DNA of 64,000 bases from Variovorax sp. RA8 (lineage in GTDB: Bacteria; Pseudomonadota; Gammaproteobacteria; Burkholderiales; Burkholderiaceae_C), in contig NZ_LR594662.1 in NCBI RefSeq assembly GCF_901827175.1, positions 4,030,001-4,094,000 on the forward strand, read 5' to 3'. Shown here one piece after another: positions 52,868 through 60,916 of the stretch; positions within the stretch are counted from its first letter, which is position 1; every line of letters begins with the position of its first letter. Made by a program: the position numbers and the translations under genes. The notes under the pieces were generated by a model, which searched no databases, was not told the origin of the DNA, and saw only the letters and a program-made list of their open reading frames with translations.

Positions 52868-53317
52868 CTAGAGCCGCCCGAGCGCCCGCTCCACGCCCTT
52901 GTTGGCCAGCATGTCGGCACGTTCGTTGCCCACATCGCCCGAATGCCCCTTGACCCAGCGCCATTCGATCTGGTGCCCGCCTTCGGACACCAGCTTGTCC
53001 AGCTCCTTCCACAGCTCCACGTTCTTCACCGGCTGCCTGGTCGAGGTCAGCCAGCCCTTGGCCTTCCAGCCGCGGATCCATTCGGTGATGCCCATGCGCA
53101 CGTACTGGCTGTCCAGGTAAAGGATCACCTTGCAGGGCCGCTTGAGCGCGCCCAGGCCCTCGATCACCGCCTTGAGCTCCATGCGATTGTTGGTGGTGTT
53201 GAGCTCGCCGCCGAAGAGCTCCTTCTCGGTGGCCCCGGACTTGAGCCAGGCTCCCCAGCCTCCGGGGCCCGGGTTACCCTTGCAGGCCCCGTCGGTGTAG
53301 ATCTGCACTTCGGTCAA
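52868..53317 (-). CDS. rnhA: ribonuclease HI
   Basis: The 149-residue enzyme cuts the RNA strand of RNA-DNA hybrids. It has the catalytic carboxylates in [17 protein letters not shown] (Asp), [12 protein letters not shown] (Glu), LYLDSQYV (Asp) and the last aspartate in GNERADMLA, with the WVKGHSG histidine loop. The start is a TTG at 53317 overlapping the stop of the methyltransferase gene (TTGA), with AAGGAAG upstream. The longer open frame to 53728 is inside the methyltransferase gene. This rnhA-methyltransferase pair is usual in Burkholderiales. Confidence 0.95.
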   Translation of the reverse strand: MTEVQIYTDGACKGNPGPGGWGAWLKSGATEKELFGGELNTTNNRMELKAVIEGLGALKRPCKVILYLDSQYVRMGITEWIRGWKAKGWLTSTRQPVKNVELWKELDKLVSEGGHQIEWRWVKGHSGDVGNERADMLANKGVERALGRL

Positions 53318-54120
53318 GAACCGCTTCCTTGTCGTTGTCGTGATCGGTGATGGGGGTGGTGATGGCCCCGGTGTACCTTGCCGGCGATGGGCACCGGCGC
53401 GCTCGCGCGCTGCGCCGCCCGGCGCCAGTCGGCGGACAGCAGCCGCATGCCGCGCACCCGCTTGACGGCGACCAGGAAGTACACGGCGCCGAAGATCGGC
53501 CACCAGCGCTCGCCAAGAGTGTCGAACCATCGGCAGCGCTCGAGCCAGGCCTCGCTGCGCACCGCCGGCCGGTAGATGCCGAAGTCCCCCGATTCGACCT
53601 CGAAGCTCAGGAGGCGCAGCCAGTCGCGCATGCGCCTGTAGCCGATGAAGTCGCCCGAGTCGGGCAGGAACAGCTCGCCGAAGCCCAGCCGCCGGTACAG
53701 GTGCGCACGCCACTGGCGCATGCCCCACAGGCTGGCCGGGTTGAGCCCGCAGATCACCACGCGGCCCTCCGGCACCAGCACGCGCTCGACCTCGCGCAAG
53801 GTGCCGTGCGGGTCGTGGCTGAGCTCCAGCGCATGCGGCAGCACCACCAGGTCGAGGCTGTTGGCCGAGAACGGCAGCGCCGTGAAGTCGGTGAACAGCG
53901 CCGCGCTATTTGTGGCGACCGCAGGGTCGTCCAGGGCCAGCCAGCGATGCGGCATGCGGTTGGTGCGCAGGCCGTCGACCTCGGCCACGCCGAGCTGCAG
54001 CGCGTGGTAGCCGAAGACGTCCGCCACCGCCTGGTCGAAGCGCGACTGCTCCCACGCCAGCAGGTAGCGGCCTGGAGGGGTCTGGAACCACTCGTGCAAA
54101 CCTATAATTTGACCGCTCAT
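53314..54120 (-). CDS. SAM-dependent methyltransferase (class I)
   Basis: The 268-residue protein has a Rossmann-like core, with [20 protein letters not shown] and [20 protein letters not shown] followed by [13 protein letters not shown]. These are the signatures of the methyltransferase family next to rnhA in comamonads. The N-terminus [17 protein letters not shown] is typical of the group. The substrate is unknown. Its ATG (54120-54118) overlaps on the opposite strand with the gloB ATG (54119-54121), so the two genes share the sequence CATG. Confidence 0.88.
   Translation of the reverse strand: MSGQIIGLHEWFQTPPGRYLLAWEQSRFDQAVADVFGYHALQLGVAEVDGLRTNRMPHRWLALDDPAVATNSAALFTDFTALPFSANSLDLVVLPHALELSHDPHGTLREVERVLVPEGRVVICGLNPASLWGMRQWRAHLYRRLGFGELFLPDSGDFIGYRRMRDWLRLLSFEVESGDFGIYRPAVRSEAWLERCRWFDTLGERWWPIFGAVYFLVAVKRVRGMRLLSADWRRAAQRASAPVPIAGKVHRGHHHPHHRSRQRQGSGS
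54103..54108 (+). promoter_or_regulatory. TATAAT -10 box of gloB
   Basis: A perfect TATAAT lies 11 bases before the gloB ATG, inside the coding start of the divergent methyltransferase gene. Transcription would begin about 54115, giving a leader of only some four bases. This predicts a leaderless or near-leaderless gloB-mltD mRNA. The -35 region (near 54080) is poor. Confidence 0.5.
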
Positions 54121-54916
54121 GAAGCTCGTTCCACTGCCCGCCTTCGCCGACAACTACATCTGGATGCTGCAGGATGGGCACAACGCGATCGTGGTCGACC
54201 CGGGAGATGCCGCGCCGGTCTTCGATGCGCTCGCTCGCGGCCATCTGCAGTTGGCCGCGATTCTAGTCACGCACCATCATGCCGATCACACCGGCGGTGT
54301 CGCGGCCTTGCGCAACGCCACCGGCGCGCCGGTCTTCGGCCCTGCGCGCGAAGCGATTCCCGAGCCCCTGACGCGCCTCGCCCAGGGCGACCATGCCGAG
54401 GTCCTGGGCCTTCGCTTCGAGGTGATCGAGGTGCCGGGCCACACGGCCGGCCACATCGCGTACTTCCTGCCGGCCGATGCGGCGAGCACCGCGGCCGGCG
54501 CACCGGCCCCGCTCGTCTTCTGCGGCGATACGCTGTTCTCCGGCGGCTGCGGCCGGCTCTTCGAGGGCACGCCCGCGCAGATGCTGGCCTCGCTCGACGC
54601 GCTGGCTGCGCTGCCCGGCGAAACCCGCGTGTGCTGCGCCCATGAATACACACTTGCTAACCTTCGCTTCGCACACGCCGTGGAACCCGGCAACGCCGTG
54701 CTGACTCAGTACACGGCGCAGTGCGAGGCATTGCGTGCGCGCGGCGAGCCGACGCTGCCCTCGCAGCTTGCCACCGAACGCCAGATCAACCCCTTTCTTC
54801 GCAGCCGCGAAGCCGCTGTCCTGCAAGCAGTCCGCGCGCATGCCAGCCTCTCCCCGCACACCGGCGAGGCCGAGGTCTTCGCCGCACTGCGCCAATGGAA
54901 AAACGACTTTCGATGA
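54119..54916 (+). CDS. gloB: hydroxyacylglutathione hydrolase (glyoxalase II)
   Basis: The 265-residue metallo-beta-lactamase-fold enzyme hydrolyses S-lactoylglutathione. It has the metal-binding motif THHHADHTGG, further ligands in GHTAGHIAYF and FCGDTLFSGGCGRLFEG, and the C-terminal NPFLRSREAA segment typical of glyoxalase II. The start at 54119 opens the family N-terminus KLVPLPAFADNYIWML. Its stop overlaps the start of mltD (ATGA). Confidence 0.96.
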   Translation: MKLVPLPAFADNYIWMLQDGHNAIVVDPGDAAPVFDALARGHLQLAAILVTHHHADHTGGVAALRNATGAPVFGPAREAIPEPLTRLAQGDHAEVLGLRFEVIEVPGHTAGHIAYFLPADAASTAAGAPAPLVFCGDTLFSGGCGRLFEGTPAQMLASLDALAALPGETRVCCAHEYTLANLRFAHAVEPGNAVLTQYTAQCEALRARGEPTLPSQLATERQINPFLRSREAAVLQAVRAHASLSPHTGEAEVFAALRQWKNDFR

Positions 54917-56523
54917 AATTCATCCTTGCTGCCTGCCTTGCCGGCTCGCTGCTGCTCGCGGGCTGCGCGAGCACCACCGGCACGGGTTCCTCTGCCTCGC
55001 CCCCCCTCGACACCGCATCCACCGCATCCACCGCGTCGGGACCCGCCGCGGCTCCGGTCTATCCCGGCGGGGCGCTGACTCCCATCACCTCCGGCACCAC
55101 CCGGTCGCGCTCCGTCGTCACGCTCGCCCCGCCGGCCGACATGTGGGACCGCATCCGCCGCGGCTTCAAGATGCCCGACCTCGACAACGAGCTGGTGCGC
55201 GACCGCGAACAGTGGTATGCGAGCCGGCCCGACTACATGCAGCGCATGACCGAGCGCTCGAGCCGCTACATCTTTCATATCGTCGAGGAGCTCGAGCGCC
55301 GCGACATGCCCACCGAACTGGCGCTGCTACCCTACATCGAGAGCGCGTTCAACCCGCAGGCGGTCTCCAGCGCCAAGGCCGCCGGCATGTGGCAGTTCAT
55401 GCCCGCCACGGGCACCGACTTCGACCTCAAGCAGAACGTCTTCCGCGATGACCGCCGCGACGTCATCGCCTCCACGCGCGCGGCGCTCGACTACCTGCAG
55501 AAGCTCTACGGCATGTTCGGCGACTGGCACCTCGCGCTGGCCGCGTACAACTGGGGCGAAGGCAGCGTGGGCCGCGCCATCGCCAAGAACCAGCGCGCCG
55601 GCCTGCCCACGGGCTACACCGACCTCAACATGCCGGCCGAGACCCGGTACTACGTGCCCAAGTTGCAGGCGGTGAAGAACATCGTCGCCAATCCGGAGCG
55701 CTTCAACGCCGACCTGCCGGTCATCGCCAATCACCCCTACTTCCAGACGGTCACGCTCAAGCGCGACCTCGACGTCGCCCTCGCCGCCAAGCTGGCCGAC
55801 GTGAAGATCGAGGACTTCCGCGCTCTCAATCCCTCCGCCCACAAGCCGGTGCTGCTGGCCGCGGGAACGCCCGAGATCCTGCTGCCCTGGGACAACGCCG
55901 CCGTGTTTCAGCGCAATTTCGAGGCCTACGCCCAAGGCCAATACGCGAGCTGGACCGCGTGGACCGTTCCCTCCACGATGACTGTCGCCGACGCCGCCCA
56001 GCGCTCGGGCATGAGCGAGGCCGACCTGCGCGCCATCAACAACGTGCCGCCGCGCATGCTGATCAAGGCCGGCTCGACGCTGATCGTGCCGCGCGGCGCA
56101 CGCGTGCAGGAGGACGTGCAGGCCACCGTCGCCGACACCGGCCACCTGAGCTTCCAGCCCGAGATCGTGACCCGCCGCACCGTGGTCAAGGCGGGGCGCC
56201 GCGACAGCGTGGCGAGCATCGCCCGCCGCTACAGGCTCAGCCCTGCCAGCGTCGCCGAATGGAACGACGTCAAGACCAGCCATGTCTTCCAGCGCGGCGG
56301 AACGGTGGTGGTCTACCTGCCGGTGCGGGCCGCGAGCGCCGCGCGCGTCGGCCGGGGCGTCGCGGCGCGCAGCCGGCATGACAGCACGGTGGTGGTGACC
56401 AGCAAGCGCGGCGGCGGGGTCGTCAAGACCAGCGCCGCCAAGACGCCGGCAGCCCGATCGGGCTCGTCGAGCAAGATCGTGCGCGAGAAGCGCGGCGGCA
56501 CGCCATCCAAGAAGAAGCGCTAG
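54913..56523 (+). CDS. mltD: membrane-bound lytic murein transglycosylase D
   Basis: The 536-residue lipoprotein has a signal peptide with lipobox LLLAGCAS. An SLT domain follows, with the catalytic glutamate in LLPYIESAFNPQAVSSAKAA and then GMWQFMPATGTDF and LALAAYNWGEGSVGRAI. Near the C-terminus are two LysM-like repeats (TVADAAQRSGMSEADLRAIN; DSVASIARRYRLSPASVAEW). It cleaves peptidoglycan at the outer membrane. The tail after residue 470 is basic and low-complexity. The start overlaps the gloB stop. Confidence 0.94.
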   Translation: MKFILAACLAGSLLLAGCASTTGTGSSASPPLDTASTASTASGPAAAPVYPGGALTPITSGTTRSRSVVTLAPPADMWDRIRRGFKMPDLDNELVRDREQWYASRPDYMQRMTERSSRYIFHIVEELERRDMPTELALLPYIESAFNPQAVSSAKAAGMWQFMPATGTDFDLKQNVFRDDRRDVIASTRAALDYLQKLYGMFGDWHLALAAYNWGEGSVGRAIAKNQRAGLPTGYTDLNMPAETRYYVPKLQAVKNIVANPERFNADLPVIANHPYFQTVTLKRDLDVALAAKLADVKIEDFRALNPSAHKPVLLAAGTPEILLPWDNAAVFQRNFEAYAQGQYASWTAWTVPSTMTVADAAQRSGMSEADLRAINNVPPRMLIKAGSTLIVPRGARVQEDVQATVADTGHLSFQPEIVTRRTVVKAGRRDSVASIARRYRLSPASVAEWNDVKTSHVFQRGGTVVVYLPVRAASAARVGRGVAARSRHDSTVVVTSKRGGGVVKTSAAKTPAARSGSSSKIVREKRGGTPSKKKR

Positions 56524-56559
56524 CCCGGGACGGCGCAGGCACGGCGCTGCAGGAGACCC

Positions 56560-57393
56560 TCAAAGCTTCTCGGTCTCCCCGCTCCTCGGCTGCCATTTCA
56601 TGAGCCGCCGCTCGATGAGGCCCACCAGGCCATCGAGCAACAGCGCAAAGGCGGTGAGCACCGCGATGCCGGCGAACACCGTGTTGACGTCGAAGGTGCC
56701 TTCGGCCTGCAGGATCAGGTAGCCCACGCCGCGCGCCGAGCCCAGGTATTCGCCCACCACGGCGCCGACGAAGGCCAGCCCCACCGAGGTGTGCAGGCTG
56801 GAGAACACCCAGCTGGTCGCGCTCGGCAGGTACACCGTGCGCAGCAGCTGCCGCCGGCTGGCGCCGAGCATGCGCGCATTGGCCAGCACCACCGGGCTCA
56901 CTTCGCGCACGCCCTGGTAGACGTTGAAGAACACGATGAAGAACACCAGCGTGACCGCCAGCGCCACCTTGCTCCAGATGCCCAGGCCGAACCACAGCGC
57001 GAAGATGGGCGCCAGGATCACCCGCGGCATCGAGTTCGCGGCCTTGATGTAGGGGTCGAGGATCAGGCTGGCGGTGGGCGCCAGCGCAAGCCACAGCCCG
57101 CAGGCCAGCCCCAGAAGGGTGCCGATGCCGAAGGCCAGCACGGTCTCGAGCAGCGTCACGCCGAGGTGCAGGTAGATGTCGGCGCGGCCGGAAAGGCCGT
57201 CGGGAAAGAGCGCGTTCGGCGCGATGGCGATCGGCAGGAACCAGCTCCAGATCCGGCCCGCCACCTTGACCGGCTCGCCGAGGAAGAAGGCCACCTGCGT
57301 GTCGCGCGACACCAGATGCCACAGCACCAGCAGCACGACCAGCAGCGCGAGCTGCCAGCCGCGCGCGTTGCCTTCGTTCGGCCGCAGCCTCAT
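56560..57393 (-). CDS. ABC transporter permease (nitrate/sulfonate/taurine type)
   Basis: The 277-residue membrane protein has six hydrophobic segments and the permease motif EAA-like loop ANARMLGASRRQLLRTVYLP near residue 170. Family traits are those of SsuC/TauC/NrtB. It forms the channel together with the ATPase encoded upstream; its ATG overlaps the ATPase stop (TGATG). The substrate could be an aliphatic sulfonate, nitrate or riboflavin/pyrimidine precursor-like compound; the binding protein does not settle it. It converges with mltD. Confidence 0.9.
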   Translation of the reverse strand: MRLRPNEGNARGWQLALLVVLLVLWHLVSRDTQVAFFLGEPVKVAGRIWSWFLPIAIAPNALFPDGLSGRADIYLHLGVTLLETVLAFGIGTLLGLACGLWLALAPTASLILDPYIKAANSMPRVILAPIFALWFGLGIWSKVALAVTLVFFIVFFNVYQGVREVSPVVLANARMLGASRRQLLRTVYLPSATSWVFSSLHTSVGLAFVGAVVGEYLGSARGVGYLILQAEGTFDVNTVFAGIAVLTAFALLLDGLVGLIERRLMKWQPRSGETEKL

Positions 57394-58217
57394 CAGGCGG
57401 CCTTCTTCAATTGCTGCGCATAGCCCTTGAGCACCTCGTCACGCAGCACGCTCCAGATCTGCATGTGCAGCTCGACGAAGCGCGGGTGCGTGCGCACCTC
57501 GGCCACGTCGCGCGGGCGCGCGAGGTCGATGACGAATTCACCGATCGGATGCGTGGCGGGGCCGGCCGAGAGCACCACCACGCGGTCGCTCATCGCGATG
57601 GCCTCGTCGAGGTCGTGCGTGATGAAGAGCACCGCTTTTCTCTTGGCAGCCCACAGGTCGAGCACCTCGTTCTCCATCAGCTGCCGCGTCTGCACGTCGA
57701 GCGCGCTGAAGGGCTCGTCCATGAGGATGATGTCCGGATCCAGCGCCAGCACCTGGGCCAGCGCGGTGCGCTTGCGCATGCCGCCCGAGAGCTCGTGCGG
57801 ATAGCGGTCGCCGAAGCCCGCCAGCCCCACGCGCGCCAGCCACTGCTCGGCCAGCGCCCTCGCCTGCGCATCGGGCATGCCGCGGTACTGCAGGCCGAGT
57901 ATCACGTTGCCCAGCGCACTCCGCCACGGCATCAGCGCCTCGGTCTGGAACATGTAGCCCGCGCGCGTGTTGATGCCCGAAAGCGGCTGGCCGAAGACCT
58001 TCACCGTGCCCGAGGACGGCGCGAGCAGGCCGGCGCCGACGTTGAGCAGCGTCGACTTGCCGCAGCCCGTGGGTCCGACCACCGAGACGAACTCGCCCGC
58101 GCGCACGCGCAGCGAGGTGCCAGCCACCGCGGTATAGCGCTGGCCGCGCTCGTCCTTCGAGCGAAAGGTGCAGCTGATGTCGAGCAGTTCGAGCGCGTGT
58201 TCGGAGTCAGCGGACAT
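57393..58217 (-). CDS. ABC transporter ATP-binding protein (nitrate/sulfonate/taurine type)
   Basis: The 274-residue ATPase has Walker A GPTGCGKST, Q-loop in YMFQTEALMPWRS, signature LSGGMRKR, Walker B ILMDEPFSALD and the switch histidine in VLFITHDLDEA. These mark the SsuB/TauB/NrtD type. It powers the neighbouring permease. The ATG at 58217 lies directly after a terminator hairpin that separates it from the binding-protein gene. The longer open frame to 59417 covers the binding-protein gene in another frame and is not real. Confidence 0.94.
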   Translation of the reverse strand: MSADSEHALELLDISCTFRSKDERGQRYTAVAGTSLRVRAGEFVSVVGPTGCGKSTLLNVGAGLLAPSSGTVKVFGQPLSGINTRAGYMFQTEALMPWRSALGNVILGLQYRGMPDAQARALAEQWLARVGLAGFGDRYPHELSGGMRKRTALAQVLALDPDIILMDEPFSALDVQTRQLMENEVLDLWAAKRKAVLFITHDLDEAIAMSDRVVVLSAGPATHPIGEFVIDLARPRDVAEVRTHPRFVELHMQIWSVLRDEVLKGYAQQLKKAA

Positions 58218-58223
58218 GGGCAG

Positions 58224-58250
58224 AAAAAAAGACCCGGCCGGAGCCGGGTC
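58224..58250 (-). terminator. intrinsic terminator between binding-protein and ATPase genes
   Basis: On the minus strand GACCCGGC (58250-58243) pairs with GCCGGGTC (58238-58231) and is followed by seven T residues (58230-58224), a strong intrinsic terminator. It lies inside an ABC transporter operon, right before the ATPase start. It probably limits ATPase/permease expression relative to the binding protein. Confidence 0.8.
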
Positions 58251-58264
58251 GCGAAAGCGGCAAC

Positions 58265-59302
58265 TCAGGCTTTGAATCGGTCCTTCGCGCGTCGCGCGAA
58301 GTCGTTGGTGTAGGTCTTGGCCAGGTCGATCTTGTCGGCCTTCACGGCCGGGTCGAAGCTGGCGATGGCGGCCAGCGCGGTCTTCGGCCCCTCCGCCGGC
58401 ACGATGCCGTCGGTCGCGATCGCCTCGCGCACCTTGTCGAAGGAGGCCAGGTAGAGCGCGCGGTCGCCGAGCAGGTAGGTCTCGGGCACAGTCTTGATGA
58501 TGTCGCCCGGTCCCGCGGTCTGCAGCCACTTGAGGCCGTGCACGATCGCGTTGGCCAGCGCCTGGCAGGTGTTGGGATGCTTCTGGATGAACTCGGCCGG
58601 CGCGTACAGGCAGGCCGCCGGCATCGGGCCGCCGAACACCTCCTGCGTGCCCTTCAGGGTGCGCGTGTCGCTGATGATCTTCACGTCGCCCTTCTGTTCG
58701 AGCATGGTCATCACCGGGTCGGTGTTGCTGATGGCGTCGATCTGGCCCGAGCGCAATGCCGTCAGCGCGCCGGCCGCCACGCCCACGCCGATGAAGCTCA
58801 CGTCGCTGGCCTTGAGCCCGCCGCGCGAGAGCACCAGGTTGGCCACCATGTTGGTGGACGAGCCCGGCGCCGACACGCCGATCTTCCTGCCCTTGAGATC
58901 GGCAATGCCCTTGTAGCCCGCCATGTTCTTGGTCGACACGCCGATCGCGATCTGCGGCGCGCGGCCCTGCAGCACGAAAGCCTGGAAGACCTGGTTCTTG
59001 GCCTGCAGGTTGATGGTGTGTTCGTAGGCGCCCGAGCACACGTCGGCCGAACCGCCCACCACCGCCTGCAGCGCGCGCGCGCCGCCGGCGAAGTCGGAAA
59101 TCTCGACGTCGAGGCCCTCGGCCTTGAAGTAGCCCAACTGCTCGGAGATGGTGAGCGGCAGGTAATAGAAGGCCGCCTTGCCGCCGACGGCAATGGAGAT
59201 CTTCGGCTTTTCGAGCTTGGCCTGCGCGCGCACCCACAGCGGCACGGCAATGGATGCGGCACCCAAGGTTGCGGCGATGGTGAAGCTTCGGCGGTGGAGC
59301 AT
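58265..59302 (-). CDS. ABC transporter substrate-binding protein (NrtA/SsuA/TauA family)
   Basis: The 345-residue protein has a signal peptide (MLHRRSFTIAATLGAASIAV, cleavage near VRAQA). The fold-typical segments are YYLPLTISEQLGYFKAEGLD, GGSADVCSGAYEHTI, LKGRKIGVSAPGSSTNM and GQIDAISNTDPVMTML. Such proteins capture sulfonates, nitrate, or thiamine-precursor-like compounds in the periplasm. The identity of the ligand is not determined. It is the first gene of the transporter operon; the terminator after it would favour its excess. Confidence 0.92.
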   Translation of the reverse strand: MLHRRSFTIAATLGAASIAVPLWVRAQAKLEKPKISIAVGGKAAFYYLPLTISEQLGYFKAEGLDVEISDFAGGARALQAVVGGSADVCSGAYEHTINLQAKNQVFQAFVLQGRAPQIAIGVSTKNMAGYKGIADLKGRKIGVSAPGSSTNMVANLVLSRGGLKASDVSFIGVGVAAGALTALRSGQIDAISNTDPVMTMLEQKGDVKIISDTRTLKGTQEVFGGPMPAACLYAPAEFIQKHPNTCQALANAIVHGLKWLQTAGPGDIIKTVPETYLLGDRALYLASFDKVREAIATDGIVPAEGPKTALAAIASFDPAVKADKIDLAKTYTNDFARRAKDRFKA

Positions 59303-59549
59303 GCGGTGTGGCCCTCGGGCTCTCTGGGTTCGTTGTGCGAATCGAGCTTAGGGGCGCGTGCCATCTACCTGCATCGGGAACATCCCGTGCGGGTTTCCAC
59401 GTAAACATGAAGACCACTTCGCCGCCGGCTCCTTGCCTTCGTGCAAGAGGCGAACGTGAACACCGATGGGTCCCGTGCCGTCAGGTACTCGAAGGGTGCG
59501 GCACCCCCAGCCCGTTGCAATTTTTCACCGCCACTTCGTGGCCGTGCTT

Positions 59550-59951
59550 CTAGAGGCCGGCGATGAAGAGGATCGCGATGTTGAGCGCGAACGCAAGCGC
59601 CCAGACCGTGCTGCGCGCGGTGCCGAAGCCACGGATGTAGAGCGCGATGTAGACGATGCGCAGGAGCACGTAGGCCGCGGCCAGCATGTCGAGCCGCGCC
59701 TGCGCCGCGCCGAGCTGGTGCGCAATCACCACCGCGCCGATGAAAAAGGGAAGGCCCTCGAAGCTGTTGTTCTGTGCGGCGAGCGCGCGAGCGCGCCAGC
59801 CGGCCTGGCGCTCCATCCAGTTTCGCGGCGCCTGGTTGTCGCGCAGCCTGAAGCTGCCGATCTTCGCGATGTAGGCCGCGAGATAGGGCAGGAGCGCCGC
59901 GACCAGCACGCACCAGTAGGCCAGCGTCAATGGGGGCAGGCGCATGGTCAT
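59550..59951 (-). CDS. MAPEG-family membrane protein
   Basis: The 133-residue protein has four hydrophobic helices, with [20 protein letters not shown] and [19 protein letters not shown] between the first and second. This is the pattern of bacterial MAPEG (membrane-associated eicosanoid/glutathione metabolism) proteins. Activity is usually unknown. The ATG at 59951 overlaps the recR stop (ATGA), so it is expressed with the recombination gene. Confidence 0.9.
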   Translation of the reverse strand: MTMRLPPLTLAYWCVLVAALLPYLAAYIAKIGSFRLRDNQAPRNWMERQAGWRARALAAQNNSFEGLPFFIGAVVIAHQLGAAQARLDMLAAAYVLLRIVYIALYIRGFGTARSTVWALAFALNIAILFIAGL

Positions 59952-60538
59952 CGTCGATCGACCAGCGCGTGCGCGATGGTGCCGAGGTCCACGTACTCGA
60001 GCTCGCTGCCGGCCGGCACGCCGCGCGCGAGCCGCGTCACGGTGAGGCCGCGCTGACGCAGCGCCTCGCCGATGACGTGCGCGGTGGCCTCGCCTTCGGC
60101 AGTGAAGTTGGTGGCGAGGATGACCTCGCTCACCGTGCCGTCGAGCGCGCGATCGAACAGCTTCGACAGGCCGATGTCCTTGGGGCCGATGCCGTCGAGC
60201 GGGCTCAGCTTGCCCATCAGCACGAAGTAGTAGCCGCGGAATGCGCCGGTGCGCTCCAGGGCAGCCTGGTCTGCAGGCGTCTCGACCACGCACAGCTTGG
60301 TGGCGTCACGACGCGCGTCGAGGCAGACGCTGCACACCGGCGCCTCGGTGAAGGTGTTGCAGCGCTCGCAATGCCGCACCTGCGCGGCGGCCTCCTGCAA
60401 GGAGCGCGCCATCCGCTGCATGGCCTCGCGGTCGTGCTGCAGCAGGTGGAAGGCCATGCGCGAGGCCGACTTGACGCCGACGCCAGGCAGGCGGCGCAAG
60501 GCCTCGATCAGGGCATCGAGCGCGCTGGAATCCGCCAT
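59948..60538 (-). CDS. recR: recombination protein RecR
   Basis: The 196-residue protein has a helix-hairpin-helix start ([20 protein letters not shown]), a zinc finger ([16 protein letters not shown]) and a TOPRIM region ([17 protein letters not shown], then LIPLDGIGP-like segment). With RecF and RecO it loads RecA at gaps. The order dnaX, ybaB, recR is conserved in bacteria and is kept here. Confidence 0.97.
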   Translation of the reverse strand: MADSSALDALIEALRRLPGVGVKSASRMAFHLLQHDREAMQRMARSLQEAAAQVRHCERCNTFTEAPVCSVCLDARRDATKLCVVETPADQAALERTGAFRGYYFVLMGKLSPLDGIGPKDIGLSKLFDRALDGTVSEVILATNFTAEGEATAHVIGEALRQRGLTVTRLARGVPAGSELEYVDLGTIAHALVDRR

Positions 60539-60546
60539 GCGGAAAC

Positions 60547-60879
60547 CTAGAAGGGGAGCTTCATGCCAGGCGGCAGGCCAGGCATGCCCGCGGTCAGCTT
60601 GCCCATCTTCTGCTCGCTGGTCTCCTCGGCCTTGCGCACCGCGGCGTTGAAGGCGGCGGCCACCAGGTCTTCCAGCATGTCCTTGTCGTCGGCCAGCAGG
60701 CTGGGATCGATGGTGATGCGCTTGACGTCGTGCTTGCAGGTCATCACGACCTTCACCAGGCCGGCGCCGGATTCACCCTCGACCTCGATGGTCGCCAGCT
60801 CTTCCTGCGCCTTCTTGAGGTTGTCCTGCATCGCCTGCGCCTGCTTCATGAGGCCGGCAAGTTGTCCTTTGTTGAACAT
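60547..60879 (-). CDS. ybaB: YbaB/EbfC nucleoid-associated protein
   Basis: The 110-residue protein matches the YbaB/EbfC family: [20 protein letters not shown] at the N-terminus, and [20 protein letters not shown] in the middle, with a [10 protein letters not shown] end. It binds DNA as a dimer and is usually encoded between dnaX and recR, as here. The gap to dnaX is 37 bases. Confidence 0.96.
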   Translation of the reverse strand: MFNKGQLAGLMKQAQAMQDNLKKAQEELATIEVEGESGAGLVKVVMTCKHDVKRITIDPSLLADDKDMLEDLVAAAFNAAVRKAEETSEQKMGKLTAGMPGLPPGMKLPF

Positions 60880-60916
60880 CGTTGGTCCTGTCGTCGTTGG
60901 ATGGATAAAAAATGGA

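Noticed and set aside
59375..59387. Perfect palindrome CGGGAACATCCCG upstream of the binding-protein gene
   Set aside because: A 13-base palindrome with five-base arms is common by chance in GC-rich DNA, and no regulator gene lies nearby.
57393..59417. 674-codon minus-strand frame joining the ABC ATPase to an upstream region
   Set aside because: The upstream half lies out of frame with the binding-protein gene, and a terminator and a better ATG at 58217 separate the two.
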